From NCBI RefSeq assembly GCF_030929505.1, contig NZ_JAVFVV010000002.1, positions 338,979 through 402,978 on the forward strand: a stretch of 64,000 bases of DNA, given 5' to 3'. The DNA is from Mesorhizobium sp. LHD-90. GTDB lineage: Bacteria; Pseudomonadota; Alphaproteobacteria; Rhizobiales; Rhizobiaceae. Position numbers and translations under genes: made by a program. The notes under the pieces are model-generated. The model saw only the letters and a program-made list of their open reading frames with translations, made no database searches and had not been told where the DNA came from. This document shows positions 8,728-19,631 of this stretch, one piece after another; positions within the stretch are counted from its first letter, which is position 1, and each line of letters starts with the position of its first letter.

Positions 8728-9666
8728 ATGTCCACGCCTGACCTGACCGTGCCGGTTGCGGCTTCAGCAGCTCCGCCATGGCGAGAGCGACTGACCACGA
8801 TGGCGCCTGTTCTGCTGTTGGCACCGTCGCTGGTGGCGAGTTTCATCTACGTCTTTGTCTTTACACTCTGGACGCTCTACCTCTCGCTTTCCAATTCATC
8901 GCTTTTGCCGACCTACGGGTTTGTCGGCGTGGACAATTATGTGTCGCTCTGGGCGAACCGGCGATGGAACATCGCCTACACGAACCTCTTCCTATTCAGT
9001 GCTTTCTATATTCTGGGATCGATGGCGGTCGGACTGCTGCTCGCCATCCTGATCGACCAGCGCGTCCGCGGCGAGGCGATCTGGCGCACGATCTTCCTCT
9101 ATCCGCTGGCGGTGTCCTTCATCGTCACCGGTACGGTGTGGAGTTGGCTTTACAACCCTGTCGACGGCATCCAGGCTTTCGTGAGGGGGCTCGGCTGGAG
9201 CGATTTCAGCTTTGCCCTGACCGCCAACCGTAACACCGCGATCTATGCCGTCATCATTACCGGCATTTGGCAGTCGTCCGGCTTCGCAATGGCCCTTTTC
9301 CTGGCCGGGCTGCGGTCAGTCGATCCAGACCTCGTCAAGGCCGCGCAGATCGACGGCGCTTCGACGTTTCGCACTTATCGCAAAGTCATCCTGCCGACGA
9401 TCGCCCCCATATTCCTGGCGGTAGCCGTCATCCAGATCCAGTTCGCCATCAAGACCTTCGACCTGGTGGCGGCGCTGACGCGGGGCGGGCCAGGTGTGTC
9501 GACGACTTTCCCGGCCATCTATGTGTACGATCTGATGTTCCAGCGCGGGCAAATCGGCGAGGGTGCGGCAGCGGCGATGATGATGCTCGCCGCGCTTGCC
9601 GTGGTGCTGGTGCCCTATTCGCTGTGGATCGTCTGGCGCAGGCAGGCGGAGGGGCGCGATGGCTAG
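8728..9666 (+). CDS. Carbohydrate ABC transporter permease (MalF type)
   Basis: A 312-aa inner-membrane permease with about six hydrophobic segments. The binding-protein-dependent EAA loop reads VKAAQIDGASTFRTYRKVILP, near residues 213-233. It pairs with the MalG-type permease that overlaps its 3' end by eight bases. GGAG lies just upstream of the ATG. Together with the flanking binding protein and ATPase it forms a complete CUT1 sugar importer. Confidence 0.9.
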   Translation: MSTPDLTVPVAASAAPPWRERLTTMAPVLLLAPSLVASFIYVFVFTLWTLYLSLSNSSLLPTYGFVGVDNYVSLWANRRWNIAYTNLFLFSAFYILGSMAVGLLLAILIDQRVRGEAIWRTIFLYPLAVSFIVTGTVWSWLYNPVDGIQAFVRGLGWSDFSFALTANRNTAIYAVIITGIWQSSGFAMALFLAGLRSVDPDLVKAAQIDGASTFRTYRKVILPTIAPIFLAVAVIQIQFAIKTFDLVAALTRGGPGVSTTFPAIYVYDLMFQRGQIGEGAAAAMMMLAALAVVLVPYSLWIVWRRQAEGRDG

Positions 9667-10561
9667 CATCGCCCTCAACGACAGGTATGATCCCGAAGCT
9701 GCTGCTGCTCGGCGACGGTATTTCTGGAGCCGCTTTCTTGTCTATGCAGTGCTGACGTTTTTCGCGGTCATCTACCTCGTGCCGCTGCTGGTCGTGATCT
9801 TCAACTCTTTGCGGGAGCAGCCCGAGATCGCGCAGAACGGCCTCATCTCCTTGCCGCGCAGCTTCCGCCTTGATGCATGGGCCGATGCCTGGGGCTCCTA
9901 CTGCATCAGCGGAACTTGCGAGGGAATGCGGCGCAATTTCTTCAACTCGCTATGGATGACGGTCCCCGCCACCATCATCTCGACCGTTCTCGGAGCAATA
10001 AACGGCTACATCCTCTCCAAATGGCGCTTCAAGGGCTCCGAAGTGCTCTTCAATCTGATGCTGCTCGGCGTTTTCATGCCCGGCCAGATCTCGCTCATGC
10101 CGTGGGCGTTCCTGCTTGGTAAGCTCGGCCTCACCAATTCGACGTACGGCCTCGTGCTGATTCACGTCATCCAGGGCATCTCGTTCACAACGCTGTTCTG
10201 CCGCAATTTCTACGTGAGCATCCCCGACGACCTCATCAAGGCGGCGCGCATCGACGGCGCCGGCTTCTGGCGCATTTTCCGCAAGATCATCCTGCCGCTG
10301 TCACCGCCGATTCTGATCGTCACCGTCATCTGGCAGTTCACCGGCATTTGGAACGAATATCTGTTCGGCGTCGTCTTCACATCGGGGCAGGAGCAGCCGA
10401 TCACGGCTGCGTTGGTCGCTCTCACTGCCGGCGGTACGACCGCCCGCGCTTACGACGTTATGAGCGCAGCAGTGTTGATCGGCGCGTTGCCGCCGTTGCT
10501 GATCTACCTGTTCGGCGGAAAATACTTCGTACGCGGCCTGACCCAGGGCGCCATCAAATGA
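9659..10561 (+). CDS. Carbohydrate ABC transporter permease (MalG type)
   Basis: A 300-aa CUT1 inner-membrane permease. Hydrophobic segments begin at about residue 22 (FLVYAVLTFFAVIYLVPLLVV). The EAA motif is IKAARIDGAGFWRIFRKIILP. The ATG at 9659 overlaps the end of the preceding permease gene (stop at 9666), so translation is probably coupled. The frame is open a little further upstream, but that part is only the overlapping permease in another frame. Confidence 0.9.
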   Translation: MASIALNDRYDPEAAAARRRYFWSRFLVYAVLTFFAVIYLVPLLVVIFNSLREQPEIAQNGLISLPRSFRLDAWADAWGSYCISGTCEGMRRNFFNSLWMTVPATIISTVLGAINGYILSKWRFKGSEVLFNLMLLGVFMPGQISLMPWAFLLGKLGLTNSTYGLVLIHVIQGISFTTLFCRNFYVSIPDDLIKAARIDGAGFWRIFRKIILPLSPPILIVTVIWQFTGIWNEYLFGVVFTSGQEQPITAALVALTAGGTTARAYDVMSAAVLIGALPPLLIYLFGGKYFVRGLTQGAIK

Positions 10562-10571
10562 GACGCCCTTA

Positions 10572-11669
<1,098 letters not shown>

Positions 11670-11672
11670 CTG

Positions 11673-12443
11673 ATGTCCCCACAATTCGCGACTTACCCGA
11701 GCTTGACCGACCGCGTCGTGCTGATCTCTGGCGGCGCCTCCGGCATCGGTGCCGACATGGTCCGAGCCTTCGCCTCGAGCGGCGCTCGTGTCGGTCTTCT
11801 CGATGTGCAGGATGCGCCCGCGCGGGCGCTGGTGGCGGAGCTGAGCGAGGCCAGGCACGCACCGCTCTATCTTCGCTGCGACGTGACCGATATCGATGCG
11901 CTGCAGGCCTCGATAGAAGATGTGCGTGCGCGGCTTGGTCCGGTCGCCGTCCTCGTCAACAACGCCGCCAACGATCAGCGGCACAGTATCGGCGAGGTGA
12001 CTGCCGACTATTGGGACAACAGCTTCGACGTCAATCTCCGCCATCATTTCTTCGCTGCGCAGGCAGTGCATCCGCATATGAAGGAACTCGGCTTCGGCTC
12101 GATCATAAACTTCTCGTCGATCTCCTGGCGCTTCGGGGCCGATCAGATGGTGACCTATGCGACGGCCAAGGGAGCTGTCGTCGCCTTGACCCGCGCGCTT
12201 GCGCGATCGTTCGGTCCTGACAACATCCGCGTCAATGCGATCGAGCCTGGCGCCGTCATCACGGAGCGGCAGCGCGAGCTGTGGTTCAAGACGCAGGACG
12301 CAATCGACCAGACGGTGCAGCGACAGCTGATCCGCCGCGTCCTGCTGGGCGAGGAGATCGCGCGGGCAGCACTTTTCCTGGCGGCGGACGACAGCCGCAT
12401 GATCACCAAGCAATCCATCACCGTCGATGCGGGTCTGCGCTGA
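11673..12443 (+). CDS. SDR-family NAD(P)-dependent oxidoreductase
   Basis: A 256-aa classical short-chain dehydrogenase. The cofactor motif is GGASGIG (20-26) and the NNA motif is at 96-98. The active site is Ser149 with Tyr162 and Lys166 (YATAK). Its position three bases after the sugar ATPase points to oxidation of the imported sugar, polyol or sugar acid. It is one of two different SDRs in this operon. Confidence 0.9.
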   Translation: MSPQFATYPSLTDRVVLISGGASGIGADMVRAFASSGARVGLLDVQDAPARALVAELSEARHAPLYLRCDVTDIDALQASIEDVRARLGPVAVLVNNAANDQRHSIGEVTADYWDNSFDVNLRHHFFAAQAVHPHMKELGFGSIINFSSISWRFGADQMVTYATAKGAVVALTRALARSFGPDNIRVNAIEPGAVITERQRELWFKTQDAIDQTVQRQLIRRVLLGEEIARAALFLAADDSRMITKQSITVDAGLR

Positions 12444-12480
12444 TGCGATCATTCCCTCATTCCCCACTGGAGCCAAGTTG

Positions 12481-13461
12481 ATGTTTCGCCTCGGCCTCAA
12501 TCCTTATGGGCTGACTTATCATCTCGGCCTGCAGGGTCGCGGAACACCGCGCCACAACCCTAATGGGGCGGGTCTCCAGGGCTTCATCGCGCTCGCCGAG
12601 GAACTTGGTGCACGAACGCTCGAAATTTACGAGCCTTGGCTCACCGACCTGCCCGACGCCGAGGTCGTCAACCTGCGCAAGCGACTGGCCGGGCTCGGCA
12701 TCGTGCCGGTGGTGAGCGGCGGCCTTCTCGTCGCCGGTCCCCTGGACAAAGCCTTCCGCGCAGCGCGCCTGCTGGAAGCGACGACGATCCGTACCGCGCT
12801 GACCCCCGTCCTGTGCGGCGATCGCAACGCGTGGGGCGAGAAGTGGACCGAATTCGACGCGACGATCCGCGCTGCCCTGAGAGAATGGGGACCGCGGGCG
12901 GCGGCGGAAGGACGGGTGCTAGCCATCGAGAACCATCAGGATTTTGGCAGCGACGAGTTGGTCGCGTTCTGCGAGCTTGGGGGGCCAGCTGTCGGCATCA
13001 CCTTCGATACGGGCAACACGTTCCCCGTCGGCGAGGCGCCGCTTGCCTTCACGCGAAGGATCGCGCCCCACGTTCGCCACGTCCACCTGAAGGACTACCG
13101 CGTGCAATTCACCGATGAGGGATATCGTCTCGTCCGCTGTGCGATCGGAGACGGCGCCGTGCCTTTTGCCAAACTGGCGGCCATCCTCGCCGAGCACCAC
13201 GACACGTTAACCGCGGTGCTTGAACCCGGCGCGCTGGAGGCCCGCCACGTTCGCCTTCTCACCGATGAGTGGTGGAACGGATACCCTGAGAAGACCGCGC
13301 GTGAGTTGGTGGCCTGCCTTAGCGCCGCGCATGTGAACCGCCTTGCCGACGACGCCGATTACCGGACGCCGTGGGAGCGCGAGGAGGACGGCGCGCTCGT
13401 TTCTTATGAGCTCGATATGATCCGCCGCAGCGCCGCCAACATGAAGAAGTTCGATCTATGA
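12481..13461 (+). CDS. Sugar phosphate isomerase/epimerase-like TIM barrel
   Basis: A 326-aa xylose-isomerase-like TIM-barrel protein (AP endonuclease 2 superfamily). The usual divalent-metal ligand pattern is visible: Glu in IENHQDF, Asp in FDTGN, His-Asp in HVHLKDY and Glu in VLEPGA. I chose the ATG at 12481 because it follows GGAG and the family begins with FRLGLNPYG. The frame extends upstream to 12427 inside the SDR gene. It probably isomerises or epimerises the keto-sugar made by one of the adjacent SDRs. Confidence 0.8.
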   Translation: MFRLGLNPYGLTYHLGLQGRGTPRHNPNGAGLQGFIALAEELGARTLEIYEPWLTDLPDAEVVNLRKRLAGLGIVPVVSGGLLVAGPLDKAFRAARLLEATTIRTALTPVLCGDRNAWGEKWTEFDATIRAALREWGPRAAAEGRVLAIENHQDFGSDELVAFCELGGPAVGITFDTGNTFPVGEAPLAFTRRIAPHVRHVHLKDYRVQFTDEGYRLVRCAIGDGAVPFAKLAAILAEHHDTLTAVLEPGALEARHVRLLTDEWWNGYPEKTARELVACLSAAHVNRLADDADYRTPWEREEDGALVSYELDMIRRSAANMKKFDL

Positions 13462-13477
13462 CAACGGAGAAACAAAC

Positions 13478-14290
13478 ATGACCGCCCGAGAACTTAGCGG
13501 CCTCACCGCCTTCGTGACCGGCTCTGGACGCGGTCTCGGCCGCGTGATGGCCGAGCGCCTGGCCGAACTCGGAGCAAACGTCGCGATACACGATCTGGAT
13601 TGGACGAGGCCCTCCCAATATGGCGAATTCGCCGACCTCGGCGAATCCGCCAAGGGTTTGGAAAAGCATGGCACGCGCGTGACTGCGGTCACCGGCAACA
13701 TCGGCGACAGGGACGCCATCGCCGAAATGAAGAGGAAGATCGAGGCGGACCTCGGCGATGTGCACGTCCTGGTCAACTGCGCAGGCGGCGACATCGGTGC
13801 AAAGGGGGTAAAGCCAAATCCCAACAACGCGCTCGACATCGCCTACGAAGACATCAGGACACTGACCGAGAACAACCTCATCGGCACAATGCTGGTCTGC
13901 CAGGCATTTGTACCGCCGATGGTCAAGCGCGGCTCCGGTTCGGTGATCAACATCGCCTCGGCGGCGGCGCATATCGGCTGCTCGCCGGAAGTCGTTTATT
14001 CGACGCTGAAAGCCGCGGTCGTCCACTATACGCGCTGCCTCGCCAAGGAACTGATTGACGACGGCGTGCGTGTCAATGCGATCAGCCCCGGCGCGACCAA
14101 GACCGCGCGGTTCCAGGCGAGCCGGGTGGTCGATCCGGCACGGATGGATTCGAGCCAGAAATCTTTGAACCGCTACGCGGAGGCGGAAGAGATCGCGGAA
14201 GCGGTGGCCTTCCTCGCTGGTCCGCGTGCACGCTTCATTAACGGCCAGGTCATCCGAGTCGACGGCGGCTTCACCATCTTCCCAGGTTGA
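13478..14290 (+). CDS. SDR-family oxidoreductase (3-oxoacyl-ACP reductase-like)
   Basis: A 270-aa short-chain dehydrogenase. The cofactor motif is TGSGRGLG (14-21); Ser161, Tyr174 and Lys178 (YSTLK) form the active site. Acidic residues after the second strand (HDLD) favour NAD. It is the last gene of the ROK-controlled operon, 16 bp behind the TIM-barrel gene. It probably performs the second oxidation step in sugar or polyol breakdown. Confidence 0.9.
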   Translation: MTARELSGLTAFVTGSGRGLGRVMAERLAELGANVAIHDLDWTRPSQYGEFADLGESAKGLEKHGTRVTAVTGNIGDRDAIAEMKRKIEADLGDVHVLVNCAGGDIGAKGVKPNPNNALDIAYEDIRTLTENNLIGTMLVCQAFVPPMVKRGSGSVINIASAAAHIGCSPEVVYSTLKAAVVHYTRCLAKELIDDGVRVNAISPGATKTARFQASRVVDPARMDSSQKSLNRYAEAEEIAEAVAFLAGPRARFINGQVIRVDGGFTIFPG

Positions 14291-14704
14291 AGCGCAACTG
14301 TCATAGCCTGTTGGAGGACGCCTCACCATTGAGCGCTGAGTTATGCCGAAACCGTGCATCGCCCCTACATTGTCCTCGAGTCGCGTGATACACGCGAGAA
14401 GCCAATGTCCGGGCTTGAGTTCCGCGCACGCCTAACCAGGTCCTCCCAGCAACGGGGGCCTGTTTCGGAACAAGACATGCACAAGTCAGCTGCGATCGGG
14501 GCAGCTTGAGATTGCACACAGGGCCTACACGTCGGTCCGGAGGGCTCACGTGGCCGCTGGATCGGTACCGCTTCGTCGACGGATGCCGTGAACCCGAAGG
14601 GCGATACGCCCTGGTGAACAGGACATTCAATATTCGTCCCGGCGCAACGGCGAGCGTGATGGCTCCGGATCAAGCAAACGATTGTCCGATAGATGGAAGA
14701 AGAG
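14291..14704. other. Intergenic region, no gene recognised
   Basis: About 410 bp between the end of the sugar operon and the broken acyl-CoA dehydrogenase gene. No convincing coding frame, RNA gene or copy of the island palindrome was seen. Confidence 0.5.
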
Positions 14705-16467
14705 ATGGCTTCATATTCGCCTCCGATCGATGATATCGCTTTCCTGCTTGCGGAGGTCTTTGATTTTGACCGCCTAATGCGGTCGCTTCCCGGCTGCCAG
14801 GACGTCGATGCCAAGCTTGCGGTATCTATCCTGGAAGAGGGCGGTAGATTCTGTACGGGCGTGCTCGAACCGTTGAACAGGTCCGGTGACGAGGAAGGCT
14901 GTCGGCTCACGGACGGCCAGGTCTTCACACCGAAGGGGATGCCTGAAGCATACAGGGCCTTTGTAGACGCGGGCTGGTCGGCCCTTTTCGGCAGACCCGG
15001 AGTATGGCGGGCAGGGCCTGCCTCGCGTCATCCAGATCCTGTTCGATGAGATGCTGTCCTCCGCCAACCTGTCGTTTGGCCTCTTCCCGGGGCTTACGCG
15101 TGGCGCCGTGGAAGCGCTCTCGAATCACGCAAGCGCGGAGCTCAGGCAGAAATACCTGCCGAAGATGATCGCCGGCGAATGGACTGGCGCGATGGCCCTG
15201 ACAGAATCGTCGGCCGGCACCGACCTCAGGTCTCCTGACAGCGCGGGCCGGGCCTGTCGGCGACGGCTCCTATCGTATCCATGGAACGAAGATTTTCATC
15301 TCGTCGGGCGACCACGACTTTGGGGGGAACGTCGTCCACCTGGTGCTAGCTCGTTTGCCCGATGCCCCGAAGGGAGTAAAGGGTATCAGCCTGTTCCTGA
15401 CGCCAAAGTTTCTCGTCGAGGAAGACGGCACGCCCGGAGCACGAAACGGGATCTCGGTCGGGTCTCTGGAACACAAGATGGGCATACATGCTCAGCCGAC
15501 CTGCGTCATGAATTACGACGGTGGGATCGGCGGGCTGGTCGGTGAACCGGGTCGCGGCCTCGATGCCATGTTGACAATGATGAAGGCGGAGCGCCTGTTC
15601 GTTGGTGTGCAGGGGCTGGGTATCGCCGAGATAGCCAATCAGAAGGCCGCAAACTATGCACATGAGCGTAGGCAGGGGCGTTCGGCTGATGGGAGCCGTT
15701 GGCCTGTTCCCATCATAGAGCATGCCGACGTGCGCAGGATGCTGCTGACCGGACGCAGCCTGGCGGATGCGTCGCGCGCGTTGGCGGTATGGACGGCCAT
15801 GCAGATGGACGTCGCTGCCCGTCATCCGGACCCTGCTGTGCGCAAGGAAGCGGACGCTCTCGTTGCGCTGCTGACGCCTGTAATCAAGGCGGCTTTCACG
15901 GATTTCGGCTTTGAAACGGCAGTGGCTTCGCAGCAGGTGTTTGGTGGCCACGGCTATATCCGCGAATGGGGGATGGAGCAGTTTGTCCGCGATGCGCGCA
16001 TCACGCAGATTTACGAGGGCACCAACGGTGTGCAGGCAATGGATCTCGTTGGCCGCAAGCTGTTGGCGGATGGCGGAGCCGCGGCCGGTCGCTTCTTCTC
16101 GATAATCAAGCAGGACCTTGAAATTGCGGCGCAAGTGCCCGAAGCCGAGCAGATCGCCAGGGCAACCGAACAGGCGCTCGGACGGCTCGAGCGGACGACG
16201 TCCTATCTTCTCGCTACCCGTGCCGATCTCGCGGCGGCCGGCGCTGCGGCGACCGACTATCTGCGCCTGTTCGCACTCGTCGCGTGTAGCTGGATGTGGG
16301 CGCGGATGGCTTTGAAGGCAGCCAACAGCGACGCTCCGCTCCGCCGCCGCAAGCGCGCCGCTGCCGCCTTTTTTGTCGAACGGGTGTTGCCACAGACCCT
16401 GGCGCTGGAGCTTTCCATCACCAATGGTCCGGCAACATTGATGGCAATCGAGGGGGATCTCCTCTGA
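14705..16467 (+). pseudogene. Acyl-CoA dehydrogenase (C-terminal-extended type), two frameshifts
   Basis: A roughly 590-codon acyl-CoA dehydrogenase split over three frames. The N-terminal part (MASYSPPIDDIAFLL...) runs in frame 2 to about 14985. One extra T in the run at 14985-14988 shifts it to frame 3, where DPEYGGQGLPRVIQ continues. An extra base near 15228 shifts it to frame 1, where GDGSYRIHGTKIFISSGDHD runs to the stop at 16467. The substrate-site QIYEGTNGVQ with the catalytic Glu is intact. Both lesions are single-base insertions, so recent decay or sequencing error are both possible. If repaired, it would oxidise an acyl-CoA in beta-oxidation. Confidence 0.85.
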
Positions 16468-16858
16468 GGGAAGCGGCCCGGCTTGTTCATCTAGCCATGG
16501 CGATCGTTGCCGCGACTGCCAGATGCGACGGCTGAAATGGACGCGATCCCGACGGTTCGTCCATAGAGCTCCACTGCAAAACGCGACAGCGAAGAGTCTC
16601 GATACCCGGCACCATCGCAATGTGATATATGAACTAAATGGTTTATTGACATTGCTCCGGCTCGCCACCAAGATGATCGAGCCGGTTCGGACACTGCGGT
16701 CGACAATATCTCTGGAAACTTCGGGTGAGGACCGTCGCCGGAGGAGGTTCAAGAAGTTCCTCTTCCGGACTGGGGACCGCTGCGCCTCGGTCGCAATCAC
16801 GACGGACGTGTGAAGCCGGGGATGTCGAGCAGAAGTCTGGTACCGCCTGGGAAGCATA
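16468..16858. other. Intergenic region with promoter
   Basis: About 390 bp between the acyl-CoA dehydrogenase pseudogene and the NMT1-type binding protein gene. No gene was seen. It carries the first copy of the island palindrome and a promoter-like TTGACA. Confidence 0.55.
16629..16642. promoter_or_regulatory. Island palindrome copy 1, upstream of NMT1-type ABC operon
   Basis: ATGAACTAAATGGT fits ATCATNTANATGAT with three mismatches in twelve defined positions. It lies just upstream of TTGACA (16646-16651), which has a 17-bp spacer to CAAGAT (16669-16674), a plausible promoter for the gene at 16859. Confidence 0.5.
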
Positions 16859-17872
16859 ATGGAGAGAGCCTTGAGAGACTTCAAGCCGGAGATGAGCATT
16901 CGCATTCTATGCACTGTACTTAGCCTGCTGTTGCTTCCTGTTGCCAATGTGCGGGCGCAGACTTTGACTGATGTGTCGATAGCGCTTCCATCGACCAGCG
17001 TCGTCGGCGGATCGATCCGGCTCGCCGATGTGATGGGCATGTTCGAGAAACACGGCCTGAAGCCGAAGTTTACGGTGATGGATGGCGGCGCCGTGACACT
17101 GTCGGCACTGGTTTCCGGGTCGGTCGATGCAGCGATGCTGGGCGGAACCGAGAACGCAGTCGCCCGTTCGCGTGGCCAAGATGTCGTCATCCTTGCGAAC
17201 ACATATGGCGGTTTCGGCGCGACGCTGGTACTCGACAGGGCAGTTGCAGACGCGAGCGGGGTCGCTCCTGACGCTCCGCTCCAGCAGCGCCTGAAAGCGC
17301 TTTCGGGGCTGACGCTCGCTGCGCCCAGCCCGACCTCCGACTATACGTTCGCCTTCAAGTCGGCTGCGGCCGGGCAGGGGGCTGCTCCCAATTTCGTGTT
17401 TATGAGTCAAAGTGCCATGCCGGCTGCCCTGCAGAGCGGCGCTGTTCAGGGCTACGTGGCCAGCGCCCCGAACTGGGGCGCGCAAGTCTTGTCGGGAACG
17501 GCTGTCGTCTGGATCAGCGGTCCCAAACGAGAGCTGCCTCCGGAATTCTCGCCGCGCAGTTCGATCAGCTTGCAGATGATGCGTGCCACCGCTGACGGCA
17601 AGCCGGAAATTACCGGATCATTGATCGCCGTCGTGGACGAGATGATCGCCGCCATGACAAACCGCCCCGACGATGTGATCGCGGCGCTGGGCAAGCTTTA
17701 TCCCGCCTTGTCGGCGGAGGAACTGAAACTGCTCTTCGGTTCGGAATCCGGTCCTTGGGCTGCCAACAGGCTCACGGTCGAGGATGTCCAGGCCGACCTC
17801 GAATTCGCACTGCGCACCGGAGTGCTTTCGAGCCTGGAGGGTATAGACGCTCGCCAGATGCTTCACCCGTAG
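16859..17872 (+). CDS. ABC transporter substrate-binding protein (NMT1/SsuA/TauA type)
   Basis: A 337-aa periplasmic binding protein with an N-terminal hydrophobic signal (LCTVLSLLLLPVANVRAQ, cleavage near residue 34). Its body resembles the nitrate/sulfonate/taurine/pyrimidine-precursor binder family, with GGSIRLADVMGMFEKHGL and then LVSGSVDAAMLGG. I chose the ATG at 16859 because GGGAAG lies five bases upstream; Met12 is an alternative. An ATPase and one permease of the same system follow, giving a complete importer. The ligand could be a sulfonate, pyrimidine or other small anion; the sequence does not decide. Confidence 0.82.
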   Translation: MERALRDFKPEMSIRILCTVLSLLLLPVANVRAQTLTDVSIALPSTSVVGGSIRLADVMGMFEKHGLKPKFTVMDGGAVTLSALVSGSVDAAMLGGTENAVARSRGQDVVILANTYGGFGATLVLDRAVADASGVAPDAPLQQRLKALSGLTLAAPSPTSDYTFAFKSAAAGQGAAPNFVFMSQSAMPAALQSGAVQGYVASAPNWGAQVLSGTAVVWISGPKRELPPEFSPRSSISLQMMRATADGKPEITGSLIAVVDEMIAAMTNRPDDVIAALGKLYPALSAEELKLLFGSESGPWAANRLTVEDVQADLEFALRTGVLSSLEGIDARQMLHP

Positions 17873-17994
17873 ATTGTTGGCACGCGTCCATCGACGGCCT
17901 CGTTGAAAAACGGGGCCCTCGATAGGGAGATCGTTGTGCCTGACGTGCGGCTTGCGCGTCCGAATATGCAGACCCGTGCGCAGTGGAACAGTAC

Positions 17995-18786
17995 ATGGAA
18001 CAGATCCGAAGCGCTACCGCCGCGGCTGTCATCTGCCGGCAGCTGGCAATCAGTTTCGACGAGGTCGTGGTCAAGTTTGGCGACTTTCATGCGATGGGGC
18101 CGACCAGCCTCGACGTCCGCCATGGCGAGTTCCTGGCGATCGTAGGTCCCAGCGGATGCGGGAAATCGACCTTGCTGAACCTCGTTGCCGGCACGCTGGT
18201 GCCCAGCAGCGGTGCAGTCGCCTACAAGGGCAATGGGGTCGCGGGTATCAACCACGACGTTGGCTACGTGACCCAGAAGAACTATTGCCTACCGTGGCGC
18301 ACGGTGGAGGGCAACGTCCGCCTTCCCCTCGAGTTTCGCAACGTCCCTCCCGCAGATGCGCGCGAACAAGTTCGCGATGCGCTCGCCATGGTCGGGCTGC
18401 TTGGATTCGAGAAGGCGTACCCCAAGCAGCTGTCGGGCGGGATGCAGCAGCGCGTCGCCATAGCGCGCACTCTGGCATACCGGCCGAGCGTTTATCTCAT
18501 GGACGAGCCTTTCGGCAGCCTCGACGCGCAATTGCGCACGCGCATGCATGAAGAACTGCTCAAGATCTGGCAGGAGACCGGGGCGACCTTCGTCTTCGTC
18601 ACGCATGACCTGCAGGAGGCGATCACGCTGGCTGACCGGGTGGTCGTCATGTCGAAGCGGCCAGGAATTCCGAAACTTGTCGTCGACATCGACCTGCCCC
18701 GCCCTCGGGACATAATCGATATTCAGGCGAGCCCTGCTTTCGGCGCATACTTCAAGACGCTGTGGGCCGCTCTCGACGTTCACTAG
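17995..18786 (+). CDS. ABC transporter ATP-binding protein (SsuB/TauB/NrtD type)
   Basis: A 263-aa ATPase. Walker A GPSGCGKS is near residue 50, the Q-loop reads VTQKNYCLPW, the signature is LSGGMQQR, and Walker B is VYLMDEPFGSLDAQLR. The nitrate/sulfonate subfamily normally has exactly this GGMQQRVAIARTLAYRP segment. A GTG at 17983 is an alternative start. It powers the importer of the preceding binding protein and following permease. Confidence 0.9.
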   Translation: MEQIRSATAAAVICRQLAISFDEVVVKFGDFHAMGPTSLDVRHGEFLAIVGPSGCGKSTLLNLVAGTLVPSSGAVAYKGNGVAGINHDVGYVTQKNYCLPWRTVEGNVRLPLEFRNVPPADAREQVRDALAMVGLLGFEKAYPKQLSGGMQQRVAIARTLAYRPSVYLMDEPFGSLDAQLRTRMHEELLKIWQETGATFVFVTHDLQEAITLADRVVVMSKRPGIPKLVVDIDLPRPRDIIDIQASPAFGAYFKTLWAALDVH

Positions 18787-18806
18787 GACATTTAGGGAGG
18801 CTGGAC

Positions 18807-19631
18807 ATGGCTATCGACAACCGACAGCCGGCGCGGCACGGCTGGCGATTTTTCGTGGGCTCGAACACGTTTCTTCAAGTGCTCGTCGGGATCGTCGGGC
18901 TTGCATTCTGGGAAGCCGCCTCACGCAGCTTCGATCTCGACTTTTGGATCAGCAGTCCTACCGCGGTAGCAACGGAACTCGTCCGGTGGGAACGATCCGG
19001 TCACCTTTGGGTCGACCTGCGGGTGACCATGACCGAGGCGAGCCTCGGCTTCATCGTTGGCTGTATCGCAGGCGGCTTCACGGGCTTCGTCCTCGGCTGG
19101 ACACAACGGCTCGGAGACATACTCGAACCCTATATCGTTGCGCTATATTCCATTCCGAAGATCGCATTGGCGCCGCTGTTCGTGCTGTGGCTCGGCATCG
19201 GCGTGACCAACAAGGTGATGTTTGCGGCGATGCTCGTCTTTTTCATCGTCTTCTTCACCACCTACCGCGGCGTGCGCAGTGTCGACCGAGAGCTCGTGCA
19301 GAATGCCTGGCTTCTTGGGGCCAATCGCTGGGACATCTGGACCAAGATAGCCATTCCCTATTCCGCTGTGTGGATGTTGACGGGCCTGCGTATCGCGCTG
19401 CCCGATGCTCTGATAGGTGCGATCGTAGGTGAGTTTGTGGCATCCGACGCCGGCGTCGGGTATCGGATCAAGGAGGCGACGGCTTTCGTCAACACCGCTG
19501 GCGTCTTCGCAGGCCTCTTTGTCTTGCTCTTGATCAGCCTGTGTCTGCTCAGCCTTCTCAAGCTCATCGAGAACCGCACCTTGCGATGGCAGGCAGGGGA
19601 CGGGGCCATCGCGACGGAGCCAGGCCATTGA
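18807..19631 (+). CDS. ABC transporter permease (SsuC/TauC type)
   Basis: A 274-aa inner-membrane permease with about six hydrophobic segments. The EAA-type loop reads VQNAWLLGANRWDIWTKIAIP, around residues 177-197. I chose the ATG at 18807 because AGGGAGG lies upstream at the right distance. The frame extends upstream into the ATPase gene. It is the last gene of the NMT1-type importer operon. Confidence 0.88.
   Translation: MAIDNRQPARHGWRFFVGSNTFLQVLVGIVGLAFWEAASRSFDLDFWISSPTAVATELVRWERSGHLWVDLRVTMTEASLGFIVGCIAGGFTGFVLGWTQRLGDILEPYIVALYSIPKIALAPLFVLWLGIGVTNKVMFAAMLVFFIVFFTTYRGVRSVDRELVQNAWLLGANRWDIWTKIAIPYSAVWMLTGLRIALPDALIGAIVGEFVASDAGVGYRIKEATAFVNTAGVFAGLFVLLLISLCLLSLLKLIENRTLRWQAGDGAIATEPGH

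Noticed and set aside
15346..17202. A minus-strand open frame of about 618 codons across the acyl-CoA dehydrogenase pseudogene and the NMT1-type binding protein.
   Set aside because: No family motifs, low-complexity arginine-rich sequence, and opposite two recognisable genes.
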